Shown one piece after another: positions 35,312-43,766 of a DNA stretch of 64,000 nt. This DNA is from UBA830 sp002295635 (GTDB taxonomy: Bacteria > Pseudomonadota > Alphaproteobacteria > MPNO01 > UBA830). Under the pieces are notes generated by a model. The model did no database searches and was not told the DNA's origin. It saw only the letters and a list, made by a program, of their open reading frames with translations. The position numbers were made by a program, and so were the translations under genes. The number at the start of each line of letters is the position of its first letter. The first letter of the stretch is position 1. The DNA lies in assembly GCA_002295635.1 (NCBI GenBank), contig DBHK01000011.1:27359-91358 (forward strand), in the 5' to 3' direction.

Positions 35312-36280
35312 TTAGGCTCCGAAACGCCGTTTGTATTGTTCCGTCGCCCTAACCAATGCCTCGCGTACACCCGGATCCATCGCAGAATGTCCAGCGTCTG
35401 GAACTATAACCATCTCAGAGCCGACCCAAGCGCGGTGTAGTTCATCTGCCGTTACGATTGGGCAGATCATATCGTACCTTCCTTGAATAATTAGGCACGG
35501 TAGATCTTGGACCCTAGACATATTTTCAAGTAAAGCATTATCAGACAAAAAGTTATCATTAGAAAAATAGTGTGTTTCGATCCGCGCTAGGGCAAAAGCT
35601 ATAGAGTCATCTCCGAATGCCGCAACTGTTTCAGGACTCGGTTGTAGGGTCGAGCATGCACCTTCATAACGGCTCCATGCCCTTGCCGCAGGCAGATGAA
35701 CCGCAGGATCGGGGTTGAGCAAGCGTCGGTAGAAATTTTCTAGGATATTTCCGCGTTCGTTCTCGGGAAGAGCCGACGCGAAATCTCGCCAAGGCTCAGG
35801 AAATATGCGCCGAAGGCCGTAGAGAAACCAATTAACTTCGGATTGACGCCCCAGAAAAATTCCCCGGACAATTAGCCCGAGGCAATTTTCCGGATACGCC
35901 TGCGCATAGGCGATCGCCAGCGTGCTGCCCCAAGAACCGCCAAACAGTATAAACTTTGAAACATTCAGGTGGTCTCGAAGGTGCTCGATATCTTCGATCA
36001 AGTGGGCGGTTGTATTGTTGGAAAGATTACCACGCGGGACGGAACGGCCAGCACCCCGCTGATCAAATATGACAATCCGGTAATTCGCCGGATCGAAGAA
36101 ACGGCGATGGACCGTTGTCGCACCCGCTCCCGGGCCTCCATGGAGAAATAGTATCGGAATACCGGCCGGATCACCCGACTGCTCCCAGTACATGCTGTGG
36201 GTTCCGTCCAGCGGCAGCATGCCGTTTTCATATGGCTCGATCGGCGGGTAAAGTTGATCGCGCAGGCGCCGCTCGGTCAC
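35312..36280 (-). CDS. pip: Proline iminopeptidase
   Basis: The 322-residue product is a serine peptidase of family S33. HGGPGAGATTVHRRFFDP is the oxyanion/proline-pocket motif, FDQRGAGRSVP is diagnostic, the nucleophile serine is in FGGSWGSTLAIAYAQ, and the catalytic histidine is in PDAGHSAMDPGV. It releases N-terminal proline from peptides in the cytoplasm. The start is GTG with a GGAG ribosome site eight bases away. It lies just downstream of carD on the same strand. Confidence 0.94.
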   Translation of the reverse strand: MTERRLRDQLYPPIEPYENGMLPLDGTHSMYWEQSGDPAGIPILFLHGGPGAGATTVHRRFFDPANYRIVIFDQRGAGRSVPRGNLSNNTTAHLIEDIEHLRDHLNVSKFILFGGSWGSTLAIAYAQAYPENCLGLIVRGIFLGRQSEVNWFLYGLRRIFPEPWRDFASALPENERGNILENFYRRLLNPDPAVHLPAARAWSRYEGACSTLQPSPETVAAFGDDSIAFALARIETHYFSNDNFLSDNALLENMSRVQDLPCLIIQGRYDMICPIVTADELHRAWVGSEMVIVPDAGHSAMDPGVREALVRATEQYKRRFGA

Positions 36281-36355
36281 TTGGCTCGCTCCATGGGGAT
36301 AATCAGCGTTCGGGTTATAGGCTTTCCGTAGCTTCTTGAGGATGGTCTCTATAGA

Positions 36356-37039
36356 CTACTCAGCTAGGATACCCTCAATTTTCTCGGTTGCCGCCTCCAC
36401 ATCCAACTTTTCGACCAATGCATATTCATTTACGAGCCGTTCCAAAGCCGCTTCGTACATCTGGCGCTCGCTATAAGATTGTTCGGGTTGGCCTGCGGCT
36501 CGGTATAAATCTCGCACCACTTCCGCGATTGCGACAGGATCGCCACTGTTTATCTTCGCTTCGTATTCCTGTGCACGCCGGCTCCACATAGTGCGCTTAG
36601 AACGAGCACGGCCCCTCAGTGTAGCGGTTACCGCTTGGATCTTATCTTTTGAGCTTATTTTACGAAGTCCGGAGTCCGCTACTTTCTCTACTGGGACCCG
36701 CAAGGTCATTTTTTCGGATTCGAACAGGATGACGAAGAGCTGCAATTTGAAACCCGCCACTTCTCGCTTTTCAACGCCCGTCACTTTACCAACGCCGTGC
36801 GTTGGATAGACAACATAGTCACCTCTCGCAAAGGGTAGTTTTTTTGACGGCGCCCTCGCAGCCGACTTTCTGGGCGCCGGCTTATCTGCAGTCGCCCTCT
36901 TTGTTGCAGGCTGTTTTTTCTCAGACGTTTTTTCTAAAGTTTTGGAGGCTAATTTTTTAGTCGCAGCCTTGGGCTTTGTTTTCTTGGCCGGGCCGGCCGC
37001 AGTCTTTGGTTTGGATTTTGTTGTCTTGGCCTTTGCCAT
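36356..37039 (-). CDS. carD: CarD family transcriptional regulator with long basic N-terminal tail
   Basis: From the chosen ATG (227 residues) the first 68 residues are a Lys/Ala/Pro/Thr-rich tail. The CarD/CdnL domain follows from about residue 69: FARGDYVVYPTHGVGKVTGV is the RNA-polymerase-interacting Tudor-like part and YSERQMYEAALERLVNEYAL lies in the helical DNA-binding part. CarD binds the polymerase beta subunit and stabilises open complexes at rRNA and other promoters. Alphaproteobacterial CarD proteins are usually about 165-180 residues, so the tail is extra. A start 19 codons earlier is possible but would only lengthen the basic tail. Confidence 0.93.
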   Translation of the reverse strand: MAKAKTTKSKPKTAAGPAKKTKPKAATKKLASKTLEKTSEKKQPATKRATADKPAPRKSAARAPSKKLPFARGDYVVYPTHGVGKVTGVEKREVAGFKLQLFVILFESEKMTLRVPVEKVADSGLRKISSKDKIQAVTATLRGRARSKRTMWSRRAQEYEAKINSGDPVAIAEVVRDLYRAAGQPEQSYSERQMYEAALERLVNEYALVEKLDVEAATEKIEGILAE

Positions 37040-37239
37040 CACTCGCTCTCGGTTGGGTCTTTTTTTTAAGGCACGCGGAGCCCTAGCCTTCCTCACTTAT
37101 CCCGAAATATCCATAATATTCGGTAAACATCGCAAACCGGACAAAAGGGGGACTAGATTCAGCTACTAGCCGCTCCGCCGGCCAGTCTATATTACAAGAT
37201 TATCACAAATTTAGTTGGAATAACAGTTCGCTAGGCTAA

Positions 37240-37275
37240 ATTTAACAGAAATAGGCCGTTCGTCAGAACGGCTAT
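37240..37275 (-). terminator. Possible Rho-independent terminator of fdxA
   Basis: GCCGTTC at 37255-37261 pairs perfectly with GAACGGC at 37266-37272 around a four-base loop. Read on the minus strand the hairpin is followed by CTATTTCTGTT. It lies about 50 bases after the fdxA stop and before carD. The T-tract is interrupted, so efficiency is uncertain. Confidence 0.5.
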
Positions 37276-37319
37276 TTTCGCATTGAGAGTTAATTGCATG
37301 GTTTGCCTGTCGAAAAAGG

Positions 37320-37658
37320 TCAACCACCCTCACCAGGCACCTCGCTGAAGTGCTCTTCGTATTTATTTTCTTTGTCGCGCCATTCGTCGGCGTCAGCTGG
37401 TTGCTCACCCTTCCGAGTAATATTGGGCCAAAGATCGGAGAATTTCCGGTTTACGTCCATATACTTTTCTGAAACATCATCTGTGTCAGGATGAATGGCT
37501 TCAGCCGGACACTCGGGCTCGCATACGCCACAATCGATGCATTCATCAGGATGAATGACAAGCATATTCTCCCCCTCATAAAAACAGTCTACTGGGCACA
37601 CCTCGACGCAATCCATATACTTACACTTAATGCACGCATCATTGACGACGTACGCCAT
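37320..37658 (-). CDS. fdxA: Seven-iron ferredoxin FdxA
   Basis: The 112-residue product is a [3Fe-4S][4Fe-4S] ferredoxin. The first cluster region is CIKCKYMDCVEVCPVDC and the second is CIDCGVCEPECPAEAI, within the first 55 residues; an acidic and aromatic tail follows, as in FdxA/FdII of alphaproteobacteria. It serves as a low-potential electron carrier in the cytoplasm. It is a single gene between the TerB-like gene and carD on the same strand. Confidence 0.95.
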   Translation of the reverse strand: MAYVVNDACIKCKYMDCVEVCPVDCFYEGENMLVIHPDECIDCGVCEPECPAEAIHPDTDDVSEKYMDVNRKFSDLWPNITRKGEQPADADEWRDKENKYEEHFSEVPGEGG

Positions 37659-37817
37659 AACTATCTCCGTATTAATCTTTCAGGCATCACCATCCGTATC
37701 GTTTATCCAAATGGCGGATGTAGCCTCTCCGATTGACATCAAAGTCAACACCGGCAACCTAGTATTTTTTGTTACTCCGACCAACTACTTTTATAGGTTA
37801 TAGTAACCGGCTCATTC

Positions 37818-38282
37818 TCAGATTTGGAGTCTCTCCCGTACGCGAGACCTGGCAAGGCCACTATCGCGATCATCGACGTAGATCAACCCCGCGATTCGGC
37901 GCATCAGCATTGCCTCATGTGCCTCTACTTGCTCATCAGCGTAGACAACTTCCCATAGCATTTCCATGAGGTGGACACGCTCTTCATATGAAAAACCATC
38001 TTTGATAGTACTAGTATAACGAAGAAGTTGAACCGACTCTTCGGTCTCGCGCTCCGCTGCGACCACCAGCGCGTGTGCCTCATCATGGCCAAGGCCGAAC
38101 TGGGTTTCGCAGAGCCATTCTATCCGACTGCGTTCAAGGAAGTCGAAGTTTGCATCCACCGTTGCCGCATGTACCAACAGCGTGGCCGCGGCAATATGAA
38201 ATTCATCAGGCGTGTGGACACCATCGGCAGCTTCGGCGATGGCACCTTTGTCTTCGAAGAAAGCTTTGAACTTATCTAGCAT
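37818..38282 (-). CDS. TerB family protein
   Basis: The 154-residue all-helical acidic protein has FHIAAATLLVHAATVDANFD and LMEMLWEVVYADEQVEAHEA, the paired acidic helices that bind metal in TerB-like (tellurite-resistance B) proteins. Stand-alone TerB proteins of this kind are common in alphaproteobacteria and have no firmly known task. The start is 73 bases from the divergent DUF938 gene. Confidence 0.85.
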   Translation of the reverse strand: MLDKFKAFFEDKGAIAEAADGVHTPDEFHIAAATLLVHAATVDANFDFLERSRIEWLCETQFGLGHDEAHALVVAAERETEESVQLLRYTSTIKDGFSYEERVHLMEMLWEVVYADEQVEAHEAMLMRRIAGLIYVDDRDSGLARSRVRERLQI

Positions 38283-38355
38283 AATCCGTGGGTATCATAC
38301 GTGGTATTCCACCACAAACATATCCAAGTTGTTTGTAGAGAGATATATTTGTACT

Positions 38356-38976
38356 ATGGATATTCCGTCAGAAAAAGCGCGACATTTCCCTGCTACAACG
38401 AGGAACCGTGATGCGATCGCCGACGTCCTCTCTCAGATTCTGCCAGACACTGGAACCGTCCTTGAAATTGGAAGTGGATCAGGTGAACACGCCTTCTACT
38501 TTTCTGAAAAATTTCCAGATCTAGTTTGGCTACCTAGCGATCCGGACCCACTTAATCTACAAAGTATCAAAGCTTGGCGTGCTGCAGCGGATCGCATAAA
38601 TCTAAGATATCCACTCTCTATAAATGCTTCCGATATAATTCTTCCCATTGAATCCGCGGACGCAATAATCTGCATCAACGTTATCCATATTTCGCCATGG
38701 GATACCACTGAAGGTCTCATGCGCAATGCAAGCAACCTGCTTCCATCTGGCGGACCATTATATATGTATGGTCCATTTCGGATCGACGGCAAGCACACCG
38801 CCCACTCCAACGAAGTCTTCGATAGGTCGCTAAAAGACCAGAATGAGACCTGGGGGGTACGCGATTTGGAAGCAGTCATAGCCGAGGGACAGAAAAACGG
38901 GTTGGCCTTCGTCGAACAAGTAGAGATGCCTGCCAATAATCAATCTTTAGTATTCCAGAGATCCGGTTCACTTTAA
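38356..38976 (+). CDS. DUF938 SAM-dependent methyltransferase-like protein
   Basis: The 206-residue product begins MDIPSEKARHFPATTRNRDA and carries the SAM motif VLEIGSGSGEHAFYFSEKFP, then WLPSDPDPLNLQSIKAW and ICINVIHISPWDTTEGLM, all hallmarks of DUF938. A methyltransferase fold is clear but the substrate is unknown. The frame is open 48 codons further upstream, where it overlaps the terB-like gene; the chosen start matches the family. It converges with the S4 protein gene and overlaps its end by nine bases. Confidence 0.88.
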   Translation: MDIPSEKARHFPATTRNRDAIADVLSQILPDTGTVLEIGSGSGEHAFYFSEKFPDLVWLPSDPDPLNLQSIKAWRAAADRINLRYPLSINASDIILPIESADAIICINVIHISPWDTTEGLMRNASNLLPSGGPLYMYGPFRIDGKHTAHSNEVFDRSLKDQNETWGVRDLEAVIAEGQKNGLAFVEQVEMPANNQSLVFQRSGSL

Positions 38977-39246
38977 GGAGCGCGGCACCATCTCCGAATA
39001 AAGGGTTCTTGCCTCGGTTGCTGGGCCGCGACGATTACCCAAAGCTTCGATACGCACCACTTTCACATCTCGACCCTTCGAAAGAGTAAGTACATCGCCG
39101 ACCCGAACAGTGTAATGCGATTTGCGAATAATCGCGCCATCGACCCGGACCTTGCCTGCAGCGCAGATTGAACTTGCTAGACTGCGGCTTTTGAGAAACC
39201 TCGCCTGCCACAACCATCTATCGAGGCGCATTCCATCGTCGCTCAA
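38968..39246 (-). CDS. S4-domain RNA-binding protein (HslR-like)
   Basis: The 92-residue protein consists of an S4 domain: MRLDRWLWQARFLKSRSLAS, the AGKVRVDGAIIRKSHYTVR strand pair and VGDVLTLSKGRDVKVVRIEA. HslR/Hsp15-type proteins bind free 50S subunits carrying stalled nascent chains. It overlaps the helicase gene by four bases, so the two are co-translated, a pairing that points to an RNA-related task for both. Confidence 0.92.
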   Translation of the reverse strand: MSDDGMRLDRWLWQARFLKSRSLASSICAAGKVRVDGAIIRKSHYTVRVGDVLTLSKGRDVKVVRIEALGNRRGPATEARTLYSEMVPRSLK

Positions 39247-41849
39247 GAGAGTTTCAGTTCACGCAGTTTTGCAAACGGGGATTCGTCTTCGACCTTCCCC
39301 TTCTTACTACTTTTTTTTCTCCGATTACCGGACCTACGAGTTAAAAAACCCGCTTCATCTTTATGAAGATTTCTGGATTTGGTCTTGGGGCGCCCCCCCC
39401 ATCTCCAAGTAAGGGTATCGCCATTTTCCTCCGCCACGTAACCGAGCGCCTCGAAAATCGGTCGGGCATCAGCCATCGACAGACCCAGTAGGTTTAGCTG
39501 AGCAGCACCAATATCCATCTTACCGGTTCGGGATTGGCGCTGGAGATCGACTGCAATCCGATCTAATACATCGACTCGGATAGCCCGCTTACCAAGGCAG
39601 GAAAATCCACAAGCCGCCAAAAATGATTCATCGGAATCTTCACCCACTGGTACCGTAACCAAACCTGCGCCCGGCACTTCCTGTACAGAAATCCCGTTGG
39701 AAAGCGCCCATAGAAGCGCTCGCCATTTCACCGCCTTTGGTTTTACCAGTGCCGGAAGAAAAAGTGTTTCGGGTCCTATACGCACGCCGCAACTACGAAG
39801 CGCGGTTCGGTCTTCCTTTGACATCTGGCTCAACTCTTGGAGCACCTGCGCCCGCCTTATCGAACCAAGACCCTCGACAATACGATAGGCTAGTCCTCGG
39901 GCAACCCCCTCGAGGGTCGCGCTCCGAAGGGGTATCAACCGACCTAACGCATCCGCGAGTTGGGTATCGACCCAAATCGCCAAGCGTCGACGCAAGCGTT
40001 CTCTCTGTTCGACAGAAAGGTAATCTCTAGCCAACACCACAATCCCGGGCGACACGATATCGGCACCTTTTTCAAGCCGCGCGACCATAGCGCCCGACCA
40101 TCTAATCGCCCCGGTTTCCTCGATAGAGAATGCACTATCAGGGGCACCACAAAAGGTGTCGATACGTGATTCGATCTCACCTCGCAAAGCCTTGTTTGCA
40201 GCAGACAGAAGTGTCTGCCGACTCGAAGCTGTGGAATTGGGATCAGGCACAAATCGAAATCCTTCCAGATATCCGATAAATTCTCCTCCGACAGAAACGT
40301 CGCCTTCGGGACTCACCATTGAAGTATAGTCATCAGCGTCTTTCATGCGGGTAAGCGCAGCCGCGCGTCTATCGACAAACCGCTGTGTGAGACTTTTATG
40401 CAGCGCATCTGATATCTTATCTTCCAGTTCTCGCGTGCGGGCCTGCCAGCTTGCAGAATCTTTTAACCAGTCAGCGCGATGGGAGATGTACGTCCAAGTG
40501 CGGACATGCGCAATCCGCGCCATCAGCGTATCTATATCGCCATCGACCCGATCAAGTTTCGTAACTTGAGATGCCACCCAATCAGTATCAAGAAAACTGG
40601 AATTCGTTAGTTCACGAAACAGCCGACCCAACAGGCTGGCATGGACATCAGCCATAGTCTTTCGAAAATCTGGTATTTGGCAGATATCCCACAACAGCCG
40701 CACGGTGTCCGGCGTAGTAGCACGTTCCCGAATGGTAACGTCATTTAGAAGGCTAGCCAATGCAATCTTATCCTCTGTATCTCGGGCACGATGGAGTTCG
40801 GGGCGATTCGCCGGTTCTTCCAGCGATTTTAATAACCCCCTTCCAGTTCGGAAATCGAGGTCCGCATTACGCCAGTAGACGCCAGTAAGAGGCTGGAGGC
40901 TATGTTGCTCGATAGCGTTTACAACATCTTCATCGAAACCTCCGATCTCAGCGATCGGGCCGAATGTGCCGTCCGAAATATGACGCCCAGCTCGCCCGGC
41001 AATCTGAGCGATCTCAGATGTGGTAAGATTACGGTAATTTCGGCCGTCAAATTTGCGGGTGCCGGCAAAGGCAACGTGTTCAATTTTCATATTGAGTCCC
41101 ATGCCAATCGCGTCAGTCGCGACCAGATAGTCAACGTCGCCGCTCTGATACATTTCCACCTGGGCGTTCCGGGTACGCGGGCTAAGCGCCCCCAGCACTA
41201 CCGCTGCCCCGCCACGCTTGCGGCGTATTAATTCGGCAATGGAATAAACTTCGTTGATCGAAAACGCGACTATCGCGCTGTGTCGGGGCAAACGGGTAAT
41301 TTTGCGCGGTCCAACATGGGTCAACCTTGAGAGTCTCGGACGGCTGACGTAATTAGCCTCAGGTACTAGCTTCTCTACTACGGGACGAATAGTGTTCGCG
41401 CCGAGAAACAATGTTTCTCTCGTTCCGCGGGCCCTAAGTAGCCGATCAGTGAACACATGGCCACGCTCTGGATCGGCACACATCTGAATTTCGTCGATGG
41501 CGAGAAACTCAACTTCCCGGTCGAGTGGCATGGATTCGACGGTACAAACAAAATAGTCGGCTCGTGGCGGGATGATCTTTTCCTCACCAGTGATTAATGC
41601 CACTCGGGCCAAACCTTTCTGTTCAACCACTCGGTCATAGTTTTCCCGCGCCAGAAGGCGCAACGGAAAACCGATCATCCCATTTGCATGACCGAGCATA
41701 CGCCCGATCGCATAATGGGTTTTTCCGGTATTGGTGGGGCCAAGAACGGCCGTCACAACGGGTCTCTCTTCCACGCCATACATCCTTCTCAGGATGGCGG
41801 CATGAATCGTGTCTGACAAGGGGTTGAAATAGTAAGCCGGGCGCAACAT
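39243..41849 (-). CDS. SUV3-like DEAD/DEAH-box-type RNA helicase
   Basis: From this ATG the product is 868 residues. Helicase motif I is AVLGPTNTGKTHYAIGRML near residue 34; motif II is FLAIDEIQMCADPERGHVF; motif VI is SEIAQIAGRAGRHISDGTFG. The long C-terminal half is alphaproteobacteria-specific and ends in a Lys/Arg-rich tail. It resembles mitochondrial SUV3, the RNA helicase of the degradosome. A further 92 codons are open upstream but lie antisense to htpG and have no family match. The start is 42 bases from the htpG start. Confidence 0.9.
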   Translation of the reverse strand: MLRPAYYFNPLSDTIHAAILRRMYGVEERPVVTAVLGPTNTGKTHYAIGRMLGHANGMIGFPLRLLARENYDRVVEQKGLARVALITGEEKIIPPRADYFVCTVESMPLDREVEFLAIDEIQMCADPERGHVFTDRLLRARGTRETLFLGANTIRPVVEKLVPEANYVSRPRLSRLTHVGPRKITRLPRHSAIVAFSINEVYSIAELIRRKRGGAAVVLGALSPRTRNAQVEMYQSGDVDYLVATDAIGMGLNMKIEHVAFAGTRKFDGRNYRNLTTSEIAQIAGRAGRHISDGTFGPIAEIGGFDEDVVNAIEQHSLQPLTGVYWRNADLDFRTGRGLLKSLEEPANRPELHRARDTEDKIALASLLNDVTIRERATTPDTVRLLWDICQIPDFRKTMADVHASLLGRLFRELTNSSFLDTDWVASQVTKLDRVDGDIDTLMARIAHVRTWTYISHRADWLKDSASWQARTRELEDKISDALHKSLTQRFVDRRAAALTRMKDADDYTSMVSPEGDVSVGGEFIGYLEGFRFVPDPNSTASSRQTLLSAANKALRGEIESRIDTFCGAPDSAFSIEETGAIRWSGAMVARLEKGADIVSPGIVVLARDYLSVEQRERLRRRLAIWVDTQLADALGRLIPLRSATLEGVARGLAYRIVEGLGSIRRAQVLQELSQMSKEDRTALRSCGVRIGPETLFLPALVKPKAVKWRALLWALSNGISVQEVPGAGLVTVPVGEDSDESFLAACGFSCLGKRAIRVDVLDRIAVDLQRQSRTGKMDIGAAQLNLLGLSMADARPIFEALGYVAEENGDTLTWRWGGRPKTKSRNLHKDEAGFLTRRSGNRRKKSSKKGKVEDESPFAKLRELKLS

Positions 41850-41891
41850 ATTGCGGCGGAAATGTATGAATCGAACGGGAGTACTGAACCC

Positions 41892-43766
41892 ATGGCCGAA
41901 GAGAAGCGAAGGTTTGAGACAGAGGTCTCGCGCCTTCTCCATATCGTCGCCAACTCGCTTTACAGCCAGAAGGAAATCTTTCTGCGCGAACTGATCTCCA
42001 ACGCGTCTGATGCTTGTGACCGTCTGCGCTACGAAGCTTTGACGCAGCCGGCGCTGATCGCCGATGATCCGGAATTCGCTGTTCGAATTTCCGTCGACAA
42101 AAAAAATAAAATGCTCGAGATCCACGACAACGGAATCGGCATGAACCGCGATGCACTAATATCCGATCTCGGTACAATCGCCCGATCGGGCACCTCGGCG
42201 TATCTTGAAGAACACGGCGACGATGAAAATGCTGATCTCAGTACAATTGGTCAATTCGGCGTGGGGTTCTATTCAGTGTTCATGGTAGCCAAGGAGGTAG
42301 AAGTTATCAGCCGGCGTGCCGGCGAAGACCAGGCTTGGCGTTGGGTGTCGGACGGGACCGGCGATTATACCATTTCAGAGGGAGACCGGGACGGTCGCGG
42401 CACTACAATCCGACTCAAGCTGCGCAAGGGAGAGGATGAATTCCTCGACGAAACTCGCCTTCGCCACATTGCCAAGAATTACTCTGATCATATTGCGCTA
42501 CCGATATTGATCCGAGGCGATGAGGGCGACGAGACAGTAAACGAAGCCTCCGCCCTCTGGACTCGTCAAAAAAAGGATGTTTCCGACGAACAATATACCG
42601 AGTTCTACCGACACGTGGGCGGCTTTGGCGACCCTTGGATGACATTACACTGGCATGTCGAGGGAAAGTTAGAGTACCGCAACTTACTTTTCGTGCCCTC
42701 AGCCAAGCCGTTTGATCTTTTCGATCCGAGTCGGAAACATGGCCTCCGGCTGTATGTAAAGCGCGTATTTATTACCAACGAGGCAGAAAATTTGGTTCCC
42801 GCTTGGTTGCGCTTCCTCCGAGGCGTAGTAGATTCTGAGGATCTACCACTTAATGTCAGCCGCGAAATCCTGCAGGACAATCCGATGATTGCCCGAATCC
42901 GGGCAGCTATCGTCAAGCGGGTCCTGACAGAACTTGCAAAAAAAGCCGATAAGAAGCCGGACGAATATAAAGTTTTTTGGGAAAATTTCGGGCCGGTTAT
43001 AAAAGAGGGCTTGTACGAAGATTACGAAAACCGCGAAGCAATACAAAAGATTGCGCGCTTCCATTCGACCGCAGGGGACGACGATCTAGTCAGCCTAAAA
43101 GATTACGTCGACCGTATGAAAGATGGTCAGGACGAAATTTACTATATTTCCGGCGAAAACCTTGATGCAGTACGCCGGAGCCCACAATTGGAAGGATTTT
43201 CTGCCAAGGGGATCGAGGTTTTACTGTTAACCGACGCGGTTGATGATTTTTGGATCCCGTCAGTCGCTGAATTTGATGGCAAGCCATTCAAATCCGCCAC
43301 CCGCGCCGGGGCAGATCTCGACAAGGTTTCATCGGAAGACAAAGATGACGCTAAAGCCGAGAAGGAAAAATCTTTTGACCAAGGCAAGGTAGATGCGCTC
43401 ATCGCCATGTTCAGGCTTACCTTGTCTGAAGAAGTCAAGGATGTCCGAGTATCAGAACGCCTAACTGATAGCGCTGTATGTCTAGTTTCCGACGAGGGCG
43501 ATATGGATCTTAGGATTGAAAGGATGCTTAAACAGCATAACCAACTAAACCAATCGTCCAAGCGCATATTGGAGGTCAACCCACATCATCCACTAATGAC
43601 GTCATTGTCCGAATCCATAGGCAAAGGCGGAGCCGGCGAGAAAATCGAAGATGCTGCGTGGCTACTGCTCGATCAGGCGCGCGTCATGGAGGGGGAACAG
43701 GTGCCGGACCCGGCGGCATTCTCACGACGCCTCAACAGCGTAATGACTAGCAGCCTGAATGGGTGA
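41892..43766 (+). CDS. htpG: Molecular chaperone HtpG (Hsp90)
   Basis: The 624-residue product from MAEEKRRFETEVSRLLHIVA is a complete bacterial Hsp90. GHKL ATPase motifs are DNGIGMNRDALI and TIGQFGVGFYSVFMVA; the middle-domain motifs RRVFITNEA-like VKRVFITNEAENLVPAWLRF and DSEDLPLNVSREILQ follow, and the C-terminal dimerisation domain is intact. It assists late folding of client proteins in the cytoplasm. An ATG ten codons earlier (41862) is a less likely start. Its last 45 bases overlap the 3-prime end of folC on the opposite strand. Confidence 0.96.
   Translation: MAEEKRRFETEVSRLLHIVANSLYSQKEIFLRELISNASDACDRLRYEALTQPALIADDPEFAVRISVDKKNKMLEIHDNGIGMNRDALISDLGTIARSGTSAYLEEHGDDENADLSTIGQFGVGFYSVFMVAKEVEVISRRAGEDQAWRWVSDGTGDYTISEGDRDGRGTTIRLKLRKGEDEFLDETRLRHIAKNYSDHIALPILIRGDEGDETVNEASALWTRQKKDVSDEQYTEFYRHVGGFGDPWMTLHWHVEGKLEYRNLLFVPSAKPFDLFDPSRKHGLRLYVKRVFITNEAENLVPAWLRFLRGVVDSEDLPLNVSREILQDNPMIARIRAAIVKRVLTELAKKADKKPDEYKVFWENFGPVIKEGLYEDYENREAIQKIARFHSTAGDDDLVSLKDYVDRMKDGQDEIYYISGENLDAVRRSPQLEGFSAKGIEVLLLTDAVDDFWIPSVAEFDGKPFKSATRAGADLDKVSSEDKDDAKAEKEKSFDQGKVDALIAMFRLTLSEEVKDVRVSERLTDSAVCLVSDEGDMDLRIERMLKQHNQLNQSSKRILEVNPHHPLMTSLSESIGKGGAGEKIEDAAWLLLDQARVMEGEQVPDPAAFSRRLNSVMTSSLNG

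Noticed and set aside
41850..42125. N-terminal extension of the helicase frame (92 codons)
   Set aside because: It is antisense to the htpG N-terminus, whose coding is certain, and adds nothing similar to the helicase family.
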